Shown here piece after piece: positions 37,155 through 45,326 of a stretch of 64,000 bases of DNA; within the stretch, counting starts at the first letter, position 1; each line of letters starts with the position of its first letter. The position numbers and the translations under genes are program-made. Where the stretch lies: positions 779,462 through 843,461 of the forward strand of contig NVSG01000002.1 in the NCBI GenBank assembly GCA_002401155.1, given 5' to 3'. The notes below the pieces were generated by a model that did not search any database, had not been told where the DNA came from, and worked only from the letters and a program-made list of their open reading frames with translations. Source of the stretch: Hyphomicrobiales bacterium (GTDB lineage Bacteria > Pseudomonadota > Alphaproteobacteria > Rhizobiales > Rhizobiaceae).

Positions 37155-37981
37155 CTAATAACAGCGCGGTCGGTGACGCGGCGCCAGTCCGCACCGTCCG
37201 AAAACGCCATCACAGCCCCGCCAGTCTCATCACTCACATATATCTGCGCTCCGGTACCATTGGTTGAGGCGCTCGGCACGGTAGCAACCGTATAGCTGCC
37301 AACACGAAGAGGCCCATCCACATGCAAATTGGTGGAAGGGGAGGTCGTACCAAAACCCACAAACCCGTTGCTCGCATCAATGGTCAGCGCTTCGAACCAA
37401 GCAGAACCATCAGGGCTGACTTTGAAATGAAAGTCATCATCTCCCGTTGTGCCAATCTCGGCGCGACCGGAATAGTTACTCTGGAACAGGAAGGAGGCCG
37501 TATTTGCCAAGCCCGCCTTGTTGATCTTGAGACGATGATCGTTGCCTGCGTGGGTAAAAAGCGTATTGGATGAACTGACCGCTAGCCTGTTGGTAGCATC
37601 AGCGCTGGTATTAACGCCCACCAAGGGCGCAGGGTTCAAAGAAGCACCGCTGGGAACCCAGCCAGCCCCGTCCCAAACCAGCAACACATCTTCATCGGCA
37701 ATCCATGCGAGCCAGCCTTCAGCGGGTGAAAAGAATGTCCAGGCATTATCTTGCCAAGCAGCGATCTGGTTTTCCTTGCCACTCCACGCATCAGTTGCTG
37801 CACCTGCAACAATATAGCGGTCCCCATCCACAGGGCTGCCCGGTGGACCGGTTAAGTCACGGTCCAGCACACTAAGCTGCACCAGCGCATCCAGCGCCCG
37901 TATCGCCCCATTATGCGTCACATGCTTTTGCGCCTGTGCCGGCATGATGTAGGGAAGGTTCAAATTTGGTGTGTCATCCAT
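37151..37981 (-). CDS. DUF2793 domain phage/GTA-like fibre or spike protein
   Basis: A 276-residue protein whose N-terminal half matches the DUF2793 family (L-N-L-P-Y-I-M-P-A-Q-A-Q-K-H-V-T-H-N and D-G-D-R-Y-I-V), followed by beta-rich repeats with F-G-T-T-S-P-S-T-N-L-H-V and a C-terminal S-D-E-T-G-G-A-V-M-A-F-S-D-G. Such proteins occur with prophages and gene transfer agents of alphaproteobacteria; from memory, related proteins form GTA head spikes. No other phage gene is near. Start ATG 37981 lies 9 bases after GGAGAG. A run of G-tracts (38022-38041) lies in the upstream region. Confidence 0.75.
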   Translation of the reverse strand: MDDTPNLNLPYIMPAQAQKHVTHNGAIRALDALVQLSVLDRDLTGPPGSPVDGDRYIVAGAATDAWSGKENQIAAWQDNAWTFFSPAEGWLAWIADEDVLLVWDGAGWVPSGASLNPAPLVGVNTSADATNRLAVSSSNTLFTHAGNDHRLKINKAGLANTASFLFQSNYSGRAEIGTTGDDDFHFKVSPDGSAWFEALTIDASNGFVGFGTTSPSTNLHVDGPLRVGSYTVATVPSASTNGTGAQIYVSDETGGAVMAFSDGADWRRVTDRAVIS

Positions 37982-38123
37982 AGCTGTTCGCTCTCCAATG
38001 AATTTATGGAAAAAATCATATGGGGGGATTGGGGGGCGGGGATAACTTAATTGAGGTCGCGCGAAAACGCTGCGCGTGATCACGTTTAACAAACAATAAT
38101 ATAAATGATTGTTTTATAAAAAC

Positions 38124-38143
38124 CTCTTGGTACGCCCTACGGG
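38124..38143. mobile_element. left attachment repeat (distal copy of the tRNA-Glu 3' end)
   Basis: CTCTTGGTACGCCCTACGGG is identical to 40363-40382, which spans the last 16 bases of tRNA-Glu and 4 bases beyond. The tRNA is read from the right, so this is the far end of an element inserted at its 3' end. Confidence 0.85.
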
Positions 38144-38200
38144 CACCGGTGCGGTAACTTACTTGTATGTTTATCAATATGTTACGGGTAATGGCGTTGT

Positions 38201-38227
38201 GAATGTAGCACAATTTGTTGCACAAAA
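38201..38227. repeat. internal direct repeat, left copy
   Basis: A 27-base sequence beginning GAATGTAGCACAATTTG and ending GCACAAAA, matching 40267-40293 at 24 positions. Its position just inside the attachment repeat suggests a recombinase arm site. Confidence 0.6.
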
Positions 38228-38436
38228 AGTAGCGCAAGATGCGCATCGTATCCTGGGTGGTTTTTGTTTGATGTGGGAAACAGAAAAGCAGAATCTGCAT
38301 ATTCCCCAAGACGAAGTTGCTCCAGCATTATGCAAAGTTAATTTAATTACATTGATGTATTCACGACTATTGTATTTGTGTTTTCTTATTGTAAGTTATT
38401 TTAACGAGGTGTTTTAATCGGAGAAATTGAGAAGAA

Positions 38437-39780
38437 ATGTTCAAAATTGCACTAAATAATTTCAGAGGGTTCCATAAACAAAAGTTTGTAGATGTGCGTC
38501 GGCTAACGTTGCTAGTCGGAGAGAACAGTGCAGGGAAGAGTTCTTTTTTGGCTGCGACTAAGTTTTTGATGGATTTTACTGGAGGAACTTCTCTGCCATC
38601 TTTCAATACTGGTACATTCCAATTGGGAACATTTGATCAAATCGCTCACAACCGTGGCGGGGGAGCTGGTCGCGCCCGTTCGTTCTCTCTAAGTATGCGA
38701 TTTAGTACATCAGATGGAAAAGAAGCTAAGAAGAAACCTGCTTCAGAAAATTTAGAGGCCATTCTCGATTTTTATTCTCACGAATCACAAGCATTCGTTT
38801 CTTCAATTATTATTAAGAATGACGAAGGCTCATTTCTCACAAAGGTTGCAGACAATAAACTCAGCTATGAATTTACTGTCAAAAATGGTTCTCGCTATAA
38901 GTTGAATATGCCTGACCATCTTTCAATTCCAACTGGATTAGATTTGCCATTTTTTTGGGCATCGACACTGATGCAAATTAGGTACTTTGTTAAAAATACG
39001 AATGAAGGAGGTCAAGAATCTGAGGTCCCAGATAAGGTTGTTCAAATGGTTCAACTAATTTGTGAACAGGCTATTGACCGCTTCCGGCATAGGGAAGGTG
39101 ATGCAGAAGTAATCGCCGCAATAAGAAGTAAACCGCTTCGTACTTACACACCAGGTATGGAGGTGCATGACGGTGAAGGTGCGCATGTTCCCGTGGCGAT
39201 GGCTAAGCTTTCCCGATCACGCAACAAGAACAGCAAAGATGCATGGAATAAGTTGAAGAAGTCGATTGATGGTTTCGGTAAAGATTCTGAAATGTTTAAA
39301 GAAATTTTTGTGAAATCGTTTGGTAAGTCAGCTAGTGACCCATTTCAAATACAATTTGTTTCAGAGGGCCCAAAAACAAATCTTGTGGATTTAGGGTATG
39401 GTACAAGTCAAGTTATTCCAATTTTGTACGAAGTGGCTGTTGGGTCCGCAGAGGATAGTTTTCTAATTCAACAGCCGGAGGTTCATCTGCATCCTAGAGC
39501 CCAGGCTGCCCTTGGGGAGTATTTCATCCAAGCATTAAAGAATGAAGATAAAGCATTTATCTTGGAAACTCACAGCGATTTTATCGTGGACAGAGTAAGA
39601 AAGGCAGTGGCCGATGGAGTGCTGCAGCCTGAGGACGTCTCCATACTATTTTTCGAACGAAAAAAGCTTGAAAATTCAATAACTCAGATTGAACTCGACA
39701 AAAACGGAGAACCAATTTCCGCTCCTAAAGCATACCGTGCATTTTTTATGGGCGAACAAATGCATATGTTGGGGCTGTAG
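38437..39780 (+). CDS. AAA family (ABC-ATPase-like, AAA_15/AAA_21) ATPase
   Basis: A 447-residue SMC/OLD-like ATPase. It opens with I-A-L-N-N-F-R-G-F and the Walker A motif G-E-N-S-A-G-K-S (Gly28-Ser35). Late in the protein are V-D-L-G-Y-G-T-S-Q-V-I-P-I-L (signature-like), the Walker B region F-L-I-Q-Q-P-E-V-H-L-H-P and the switch-like E-T-H-S-D-F-I-V-D. The Gln before Q-P-E replaces the usual acidic residue but is, as I recall, common in this branch. ATPases of this type drive two-gene defence systems (Septu, PARIS, Gabija-like). The gene is 3 bases ahead of a PIN-like nuclease and lies inside the tRNA-Glu island. No transmembrane segment is present. Confidence 0.88.
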   Translation: MFKIALNNFRGFHKQKFVDVRRLTLLVGENSAGKSSFLAATKFLMDFTGGTSLPSFNTGTFQLGTFDQIAHNRGGGAGRARSFSLSMRFSTSDGKEAKKKPASENLEAILDFYSHESQAFVSSIIIKNDEGSFLTKVADNKLSYEFTVKNGSRYKLNMPDHLSIPTGLDLPFFWASTLMQIRYFVKNTNEGGQESEVPDKVVQMVQLICEQAIDRFRHREGDAEVIAAIRSKPLRTYTPGMEVHDGEGAHVPVAMAKLSRSRNKNSKDAWNKLKKSIDGFGKDSEMFKEIFVKSFGKSASDPFQIQFVSEGPKTNLVDLGYGTSQVIPILYEVAVGSAEDSFLIQQPEVHLHPRAQAALGEYFIQALKNEDKAFILETHSDFIVDRVRKAVADGVLQPEDVSILFFERKKLENSITQIELDKNGEPISAPKAYRAFFMGEQMHMLGL

Positions 39781-39783
39781 CCG

Positions 39784-40218
39784 ATGCCGCTTATTGTTGA
39801 CGCTAATCGTGCCGGTGATTTTCGGAGGCCGGTATCTAATCATGCTGCTGAAATATTGAATCGGATCAAACAACGACGTGTTAAAATTGCTGTTGGGGGA
39901 AAACTCTATCGGGAATTAGCGCAAACACGTTTTCTTGGGCTTATGATTGAACTTAAGCGAATTGGTCTACTAGTTACAATTGATGATGCGCTTGTGTTTA
40001 GCGAAACAAAAAAAGTTGAGGAACTTAAGTTAAAATCAGATGATCCCCATATTTTGGCATTGTCACGCGTTTCGGGAGTTAAATTAATTTATACCGAAGA
40101 CAAAAATTTAATAACGGATTTTAAAGATACAGCAATAATCAGTCCAAAAGGCAAAATATTTTCGCCCACCACATCCAGCAAAATTACGTGTGCATTGCTC
40201 CAAAAATTTGGAAATTAG
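39784..40218 (+). CDS. PIN-like domain nuclease, partner of the AAA ATPase
   Basis: A 144-residue protein with the acidic pattern of PIN ribonucleases: Asp6 in L-I-V-D-A-N, Glu44 in Y-R-E-L, Asp87 in S-D-D-P-H-I-L-A-L-S and Asp106 in Y-T-E-D-K-N-L. The S-D-D-P-H-I-L-A-L-S segment resembles the third PIN motif especially well, and a basic C-terminal tail follows. The expected activity is metal-dependent RNA cleavage. It starts 3 bases after the ATPase stop, so the two are translated together. Toxins with PIN domains usually pair with a small antitoxin; here the partner is a large ATPase, which suggests ATP-controlled activation. The call rests on motif spacing, not on a search. Confidence 0.7.
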   Translation: MPLIVDANRAGDFRRPVSNHAAEILNRIKQRRVKIAVGGKLYRELAQTRFLGLMIELKRIGLLVTIDDALVFSETKKVEELKLKSDDPHILALSRVSGVKLIYTEDKNLITDFKDTAIISPKGKIFSPTTSSKITCALLQKFGN

Positions 40219-40266
40219 GTACGGTTTTCAAAATGCATGAATGATAGTTAGTGACGAAATGTTTTT

Positions 40267-40293
40267 GAATGTTACACAATTTGTAGCACAAAA
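40267..40293. repeat. internal direct repeat, right copy
   Basis: Partner of 38201-38227 (24 of 27 bases identical, same orientation), 69 bases inside the right attachment repeat. Confidence 0.6.
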
Positions 40294-40316
40294 TTCACAA
40301 AATAGTCAGTTAATGA

Positions 40317-40359
40317 GGTGTAACCTATTAATTCATTAATGAAATCAATAGGTTACACC
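40317..40359. repeat. 13-base perfect inverted repeat next to the right island end
   Basis: GGTGTAACCTATT (40317-40329) and AATAGGTTACACC (40347-40359) are exact inverse copies with a 17-base spacer that contains CATTAATG. It could be a recombination-directionality site, an operator or the island operon's terminator; there is no T run after it. Confidence 0.75.
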
Positions 40360-40362
40360 ATA

Positions 40363-40382
40363 CTCTTGGTACGCCCTACGGG
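40363..40382. mobile_element. right attachment repeat (tRNA-Glu 3' end)
   Basis: The repeat covers the 3' end of the intact tRNA-Glu gene (minus strand) plus four bases beyond it and is identical to 38124-38143. Confidence 0.85.
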
Positions 40383-40442
40383 AATCGAACCCGTGTTTCC
40401 GCCGTGAAAGGGCAGCGTCCTAGACCGCTAGACGAAGGGCGC
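40367..40442 (-). tRNA. tRNA-Glu (anticodon UUC)
   Basis: A 76-base cloverleaf on the minus strand with CCA encoded: acceptor GCGCCCT/AGGGCGT with a terminal G-U pair, anticodon stem CTGCC/GGCGG, loop CTTTCAC (anticodon TTC), T-loop TTCGATT. The tRNA remains intact, and its 3' end served as the integration target of the island to its left. Confidence 0.96.
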
Positions 40443-40568
40443 GTTCAAGAGTAGGGATCGTATAGATGTGATTGAGCAAAGCTTCAAGTGGAATTTGCGC
40501 TTTGGGCAATCTTTTTTTGACCAAGGTTAAATTTATCCGCCAGCGAGAGAGAAAATCCCCGCTTACGC

Positions 40569-41516
40569 TCAGCTTTTGCTCTTTTTCCGGCTAGATCGGC
40601 GGCGGCAGGGGTGATGCCAGTCGCGTTTGGAACCCACATCGATATGAACAGATTTTGTACGGCAATAAGTACCAACGCCGCCCCGACCAGGCAATGTGCG
40701 CAGATATTTGGCCAATGTCCATTTGCTGACATTTTCAACCTGAATATCGGCTGCCTTGCAATAGATGTGCTGTGACCGGCTCACACCACCTGCCCGGCGA
40801 TTACGCCTTGGGCTGCGATAGCCGGAGGTAACAATCGGCGCTTTGCCAAATTTGCGCTGAACCATCTTCAAAAGTCGTATTAATTCAGGTTTGAAACAGG
40901 CAACTTGCACTTTGGAGTGCTGTATACGCAGGCCATTGGGCGAAATTCTGCCAAGCCCGCCCACAGAGGCCAGTTGTACCTGACTTTCGACTTCCTGATC
41001 TTCGCCGCCAATACTAAACAGACTGGCCATGGATCTAACCCCGGGTAGCGCCGATCCGTTCTTACCTGATTTGCTTCGGCTGGCTGATCTGGACTTACTT
41101 TCCTTCTCAGGCTTTTGAAACAATAGCTCGAAGAATGAGCTTTTGCGCTTCGATCTGTTTCTTTTCACTCCCTCATTAAGCAGCGCCAGCTTCGAACTGG
41201 CCACAGGCTTTTTGAAAAAGGGTTTGACCGGTTGATTACTGGAAAGAGGGACGTTTTCTGTGGCCTTAGTGCCATCGGGCTTAGCTATTGAAGCGGTTTG
41301 AGCGTTGTTTGAGCTGACGCGCGGCGCTTTTACAGGAACGACTGGCGCACCGGCAGGATCAACAAATTCCTCACCACTGGCTACGCTTGTTTCTTGGAGG
41401 TTTGCATTTTCCTCTTCGCCAAGGTCAACCAGCGACTGGAGATTTATCGTGGGGCCACTGGAGACACACGAAGACAGCGTCAGGCCAATCAAAACCAGAC
41501 CGATTAAATGTGCCAT
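40569..41516 (-). CDS. YcbK-like (DUF882, peptidase M15 family) lipoprotein
   Basis: A roughly 315-residue lipoprotein whose signal peptide ends in the lipobox L-S-S-C. A long, low-complexity, Ser/Lys/Arg-rich linker (about residues 60-180) leads to a C-terminal D,D-carboxypeptidase-like domain with T-S-G-Y-R-S-P, S-Q-H-I-Y-C-K-A-A-D-I and S-V-H-I-D-V-G, the zinc-binding pattern of peptidase M15/YcbK, and ends in a very basic tail. It probably acts on peptidoglycan. The start is uncertain: ATG 41516 places the signal sequence best, but in-frame starts upstream (up to 41606) exist. Confidence 0.8.
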   Translation of the reverse strand: MAHLIGLVLIGLTLSSCVSSGPTINLQSLVDLGEEENANLQETSVASGEEFVDPAGAPVVPVKAPRVSSNNAQTASIAKPDGTKATENVPLSSNQPVKPFFKKPVASSKLALLNEGVKRNRSKRKSSFFELLFQKPEKESKSRSASRSKSGKNGSALPGVRSMASLFSIGGEDQEVESQVQLASVGGLGRISPNGLRIQHSKVQVACFKPELIRLLKMVQRKFGKAPIVTSGYRSPRRNRRAGGVSRSQHIYCKAADIQVENVSKWTLAKYLRTLPGRGGVGTYCRTKSVHIDVGSKRDWHHPCRRRSSRKKSKS

Positions 41517-41705
41517 AGAAAATGGCAGCCTACTTTGTGAAAAGAAACTGTTTCTCAACTTAATCTCGCCAAACCCCAACGCCCATCGGGCCCTAATGCC
41601 CATCAAGCATGAACAACGCCGTCTCCGACTGCTGTTACATATTATATCGTATTTGCCAAACGTGCATCGCGCATATCATGCAACGTGGTAAATTTGAAAT
41701 CTGGC

Positions 41706-41745
41706 AAAAAAATGTCGGCTTGTGGAAATACCCGCCAAGCCGACA
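41706..41745 (-). terminator. intrinsic terminator of gloA
   Basis: The ten-base stem TGTCGGCTTG/CAAGCCGACA (41713-41722, 41736-41745) is followed on the minus strand by seven T (plus-strand A run 41706-41712). It lies 43 bases past the gloA stop. Confidence 0.9.
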
Positions 41746-41787
41746 CGATTACATAGCATTGTAAGGAGCTTCAAATCGCTCCATTAC

Positions 41788-42243
41788 TTACCATTCGCCA
41801 ATGTTTTCCATGGAAGCCCACGGCTCAGCAGGCTCAAGAGCACCGTCTTTTTGCAAAATTTCAAAAGAAATACCGTCTGGTGAGCGAATGAACGCCATAT
41901 GCCCGTCGCGCGGTGGGCGATTGATAATGACGCCTGCATCCATCATTTTCTGGCAAAACTCATAAATATTATCCACAGCATAAGCCAAATGGCCAAAATT
42001 ACGCCCGCCAGAATAGGTTTCCGGGTCCCAATTATGGGTAAGTTCGAGACAAGGGGCACGAAGCGTCGAATCCATGTCGCCTTCGCAAGTCGCAAGATCA
42101 TCTGCACTGGCCAGAAACACCAGCGTAAATCGACCCTTCTCTGAATCCATACGTCGAACCTCTTTCATGCCCATTTTAGTGCAATAAAAATCGAGGGACG
42201 CCTCTAAATCAGCTACCCGAACCATTGTGTGTAGAAATTTCAT
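41788..42243 (-). CDS. gloA: lactoylglutathione lyase (glyoxalase I)
   Basis: Glyoxalase I converts the hemithioacetal of methylglyoxal and glutathione to S-lactoylglutathione. The 151-residue VOC-fold protein has the four metal ligands in the expected places: His5 (F-L-H-T-M-V-R-V), Glu67 (L-E-L-T-H-N-W), His85 (G-H-L-A-Y) and Glu128 (I-S-F-E-I-L). A strong AGGAGGAG sits 6 bases upstream of ATG 42243. It is monocistronic, divergent from the cold-shock gene. Confidence 0.95.
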   Translation of the reverse strand: MKFLHTMVRVADLEASLDFYCTKMGMKEVRRMDSEKGRFTLVFLASADDLATCEGDMDSTLRAPCLELTHNWDPETYSGGRNFGHLAYAVDNIYEFCQKMMDAGVIINRPPRDGHMAFIRSPDGISFEILQKDGALEPAEPWASMENIGEW

Positions 42244-42480
42244 TCAAATCTCCTCCTAATATTAAATTTACCCGACTAAATAAGATTATATTCTTGAATC
42301 ATGCCTTTATTAACAGCCTAACAAATTTAATTCACACCATTTTTCCCCTGAAAATCAAGACAGTTATCTTTTTTTAGAACTTTCTATTGCAGCACCTCGC
42401 CATGAGGATGCTATCTTAATGAGAGAATCAGTTTGACCAGCGCATGTCGATTGCAGGCGGCATAATACGAGGAACGCGTT

Positions 42481-43065
42481 ATGGGGGCTAAATTTAGTCC
42501 GGGTGGGCAACCGGAAGAAAACAAGAGTGCGGTTCATTCCGAAAACGAGGCAACTGATGTTGTTGTCGTTGCCGGAACGATCAAGTGGTTTGATGTATCC
42601 AAGGGATTTGGATTTGTCGTACCGGACGATGACATGCCCGATGTCTTGTTACATGTGACATGTCTCCGTCAGGATGGCTTTCAAACCGCGCTTGAAGGAT
42701 CTCGCATCGTTTGCGAGGTTGTGACGCGCGAGCGGGGGCTTCAGGCTTTCCGCGTGCTGTCGATCGATGATTCAACCGCAGTTCATCCTGCAACCATGGG
42801 TGAAGTTAAGACCCACGTTGAGGTGAAAGCCGAAAGCGAACTTGAGCGGGTTGAGGTGAAGTGGTTCAATCGTACCAAGGGATATGGGTTTGTAACCCGT
42901 GGTGACGAAGATATTTTTGTCCATATGGAAACATTGCGCCGCTTCGGTTTGACGGAATTACGTCCGGGACAGTTCGTTCTGGTACGTTTTGGCAAGGGGC
43001 CAAAGGGCCTGATGGCAGCCGAGATATTCCCCGATGGCGGTTCATCCATCTCCAAAACCCATTAG
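42481..43065 (+). CDS. double cold-shock domain protein
   Basis: A 194-residue nucleic-acid-binding protein with two cold-shock domains. The first (about residues 28-90) has [15 protein letters not shown], and the second (about 118-180) [15 protein letters not shown] followed by D-I-F-V-H, with RNP1 and RNP2 intact in the second. In the first, RNP2 reads V-L-L-H-V. Such double proteins are usual in rhizobia and act as RNA chaperones. GAGG lies 8 bases before ATG 42481. DUF192 follows, a conserved pairing. Confidence 0.92.
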   Translation: MGAKFSPGGQPEENKSAVHSENEATDVVVVAGTIKWFDVSKGFGFVVPDDDMPDVLLHVTCLRQDGFQTALEGSRIVCEVVTRERGLQAFRVLSIDDSTAVHPATMGEVKTHVEVKAESELERVEVKWFNRTKGYGFVTRGDEDIFVHMETLRRFGLTELRPGQFVLVRFGKGPKGLMAAEIFPDGGSSISKTH

Positions 43066-43223
43066 GTCATAGGCCAAAAGAGCTTTTGGCGTTTGCGGAT
43101 TTCTTTGACGCAAAGCCTGTGCCTTCATATTTTCACCAAATTATGCCAGCAAGTGAGAGCTGTCCGCTTTGTTGACAGCAATTGTTGCTGTATCCAAGCC
43201 ATTGGGACGAAATTGGGAAAATC

Positions 43224-43757
43224 ATGATGCAAAGTAATTCAAAACAAGTGGTTAATTGGCCTTTGTTGAAAGCCACTGGCCTTGCAGCCCTCGTGATGCT
43301 GACTTTTTTCGCTGCGCCGCATGAGGTTCGCGCCCAAAACTCTTCTTCAGATACTCAGAACGAGTCTGTAAAACTTGAAACCGAGACCCTGGAGCTAAAA
43401 ACCGGCTCTGGCACCTTCAAATTTGTGGTCGAGATAGCCGATGAGCCCGAAGAACGCATGATTGGTTTGATGCATCGCAAAGAGATGGGCCTGAAACACG
43501 GCATGTTATTTCAGTTTGATCACACAAACCTCGTCAATATGTGGATGCGCAATACAGTGCTTTCGCTGGATATGATTTTTATCCGCCCCGACGGCACAAT
43601 CGCCAAAATTGCCCGGCGAACAACGCCTTTTTCCGAGGATATCATCACATCAGGCGAGCCAGTCAGTCATGTGTTGGAGCTAAATGCCGGTGTTGCCGCG
43701 ATAATTGGCTTAAAGGCGGAGCACAAAGTACTGCACCGGTATTTCCCAGCGCAGTAA
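43224..43757 (+). CDS. DUF192 family secreted protein
   Basis: A 177-residue protein with an N-terminal signal-anchor or signal peptide (about residues 8-35, ending near V-R-A-Q) and one DUF192 domain: F-V-V-E-I-A-D-E-P-E-E-R-M-I-G-L-M-H-R, G-M-L-F-Q-F, M-W-M-R-N-T-V-L-S-L-D-M-I-F-I and V-L-E-L-N-A-G. The function is unknown; the family is periplasmic or surface-attached. ATG 43224 (or 43227) is chosen because the longer frame lacks a ribosome binding site. It follows the cold-shock gene by 158 bases. Confidence 0.88.
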   Translation: MMQSNSKQVVNWPLLKATGLAALVMLTFFAAPHEVRAQNSSSDTQNESVKLETETLELKTGSGTFKFVVEIADEPEERMIGLMHRKEMGLKHGMLFQFDHTNLVNMWMRNTVLSLDMIFIRPDGTIAKIARRTTPFSEDIITSGEPVSHVLELNAGVAAIIGLKAEHKVLHRYFPAQ

Positions 43758-43806
43758 CTTTCCGGTTCTAACCAGTTCTAAATTGGCTTGATTTTTGACG
43801 TAAAAC

Positions 43807-45195
43807 TTAAAAAACAGGCTTTTTATAGAGAGTGAAGCGGCTGCGCCCATCTTTTTTACTATCAAGCAGCGCAGAATCGGCCAGTTTATATAGCTCTGCC
43901 CCGTCTTCTGAACTGTCCGGCGCAAGCGCAATGCCGACACTGGCACTGATTTGAATCGTTTGCCCATCAATATCAAAGGGCTCTGAAAGGGTTTTAATAA
44001 CCCGGTGCGCAAGAATTTCAGCACCTGTCGCACCATTAATACCCACTTGAATAATCACAAATTCATCACCGCCAATACGGGCAATCGTATCCGTATCGCG
44101 TTTGAGGTGCTTAAACCGTTCGGCGATCTCTTTTAGCAATTTATCGCCGACGGTATGCCCATAGGTATCATTTATAGTTTTGAAATTGTCCAGATCGATG
44201 CAATGCAAGGCCATGTGATAGCCACGTTTGGCTTGGGCAACCGCCAATTCTAGTCTTTCTTGGAACACTGATCTGTTTGGCAAATCAGTCAATGCATCAT
44301 GGTTGGCCAGATGATGCACCATTGCCTGACTTTTGCGATGTTCTGTTATATCGCAATAAGTGGTCAAAAATCCGCTGCCTTCCAGAGGAACGCCGCGCAC
44401 TTCCAAAACAACGCCATTGGGCCGCTGACGGTCATAGGCGTGAGATTCTCTCAATCTCACCAATTCCATACGATGGGAAACCTGTTCTTCCACATCGCCG
44501 CCGCCATATTCGCCGCGTTGCGCGTTGCTGCGGAATAAGTCTTCCAAAGAAGGCATTCCGTTCACGAACAATTCTTTTGGATAATCGAGCATTTCCTTGA
44601 GCTGATCGTTGATCAGAACCATTTTCAGGTTTTTATCGAACAAGGAGAGCCCACCCGGGAAATTTTCCAGCAATGTTTCCAACTGGCGTGAGCGCGCATG
44701 CTGCTCGGTTACATCGATATAAGTTGTCAGGAACCCGCCTTTGGCTAAGGGCACGCCGCGCACCTCAACAACAGTGCCATTTGGGCGTTCTCGCTGATAA
44801 AGGTGTGGAGCCATTAAGTCAGCCAAAGCCATTTTATCGGCTACTAGCTGGTCCACATCACCATCGCCATATTCACCGCGCTCAGCATTGAACTGGAAAA
44901 TTTGCTTCATGTTTGGCAAACCGTCTTCGAAAAGCGAATCCGGGTATTCCAAAATTCGCTTCAGCGCTTCATTGCAAAGAACCATATTCAAATCGGCATC
45001 GAAGAGGGCGATGCCTCCGGGAAAGTATTCCATGACACACTCAAACAGCTCTACACGCTCTGCCAATTCTTCCAGATTACCTAATCTTGAATAGGTCAAT
45101 GTGTTATGTGGAAACGCTGCATTTTTGTCTGCAATATGATTTTCGACATTATTATCTATTGAATCATGCGCTTGTTGAAGTGTGTTGTGAGTCAT
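43807..45195 (-). CDS. diguanylate cyclase with two PAS-like domains (copy 1)
   Basis: A 462-residue soluble sensor that makes cyclic di-GMP. Two related PAS domains occupy about residues 51-165 and 172-286, each with F-P-G-G-x-x-L-F-D and R-G-E-Y-G-x-G-D-V motifs. The GGDEF domain has an intact active site (G-G-D-E-F, 375-379) and the product-inhibition site R-D-T-D (366-369) at the right five-residue spacing. No transmembrane helix is present, so the PAS domains sense a cytoplasmic or diffusible signal. ATG 45195 follows AGGGAAATAGG. The tandem neighbour at 45327-46724 is a close paralogue. Confidence 0.94.
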   Translation of the reverse strand: MTHNTLQQAHDSIDNNVENHIADKNAAFPHNTLTYSRLGNLEELAERVELFECVMEYFPGGIALFDADLNMVLCNEALKRILEYPDSLFEDGLPNMKQIFQFNAERGEYGDGDVDQLVADKMALADLMAPHLYQRERPNGTVVEVRGVPLAKGGFLTTYIDVTEQHARSRQLETLLENFPGGLSLFDKNLKMVLINDQLKEMLDYPKELFVNGMPSLEDLFRSNAQRGEYGGGDVEEQVSHRMELVRLRESHAYDRQRPNGVVLEVRGVPLEGSGFLTTYCDITEHRKSQAMVHHLANHDALTDLPNRSVFQERLELAVAQAKRGYHMALHCIDLDNFKTINDTYGHTVGDKLLKEIAERFKHLKRDTDTIARIGGDEFVIIQVGINGATGAEILAHRVIKTLSEPFDIDGQTIQISASVGIALAPDSSEDGAELYKLADSALLDSKKDGRSRFTLYKKPVF

Positions 45196-45326
45196 AGCCT
45201 ATTTCCCTCAAATTTATAGTAATTAGATCGCAACCTAATCTTGTGCGAAGCTGTAGATGAAGTGTGAATACGGGGGTTAAATCTTACCATGTTAAAGAAA
45301 CATTTTTCCCAATACCAACCTCTGCT

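Larger units (their letters stand above)
38124..40382. mobile_element. compact tRNA-Glu-associated genomic island without integrase
   Basis: A 20-base direct repeat bounds about 2.24 kb. The DNA inside is clearly richer in A and T than its neighbours and holds just two genes, an AAA ATPase and a PIN-like nuclease, with no integrase, excisionase or transposase. Two 27-base near-identical direct repeats (38201-38227 and 40267-40293; 24 of 27 match) lie 57 and 69 bases inside the ends, like arm-type recombinase sites. A 13-base perfect inverted repeat (40317-40329 and 40347-40359) sits next to the right end. The structure suggests a non-autonomous element mobilised by an integrase encoded elsewhere. 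Confidence 0.72.

Noticed and set aside
38109..38417. 102-codon open frame across the left attachment repeat
   Set aside because: It spans the island junction, has no ribosome binding site and no protein-like composition; it does not resemble an integrase.
39460..39500. Gln in place of the acidic residue in the ATPase Walker B region as a sign of inactivation
   Set aside because: The following Q-P-E-V-H-L-H-P is intact, and Q-Q-P-E variants seem usual in this ATPase branch, so the gene is judged functional.
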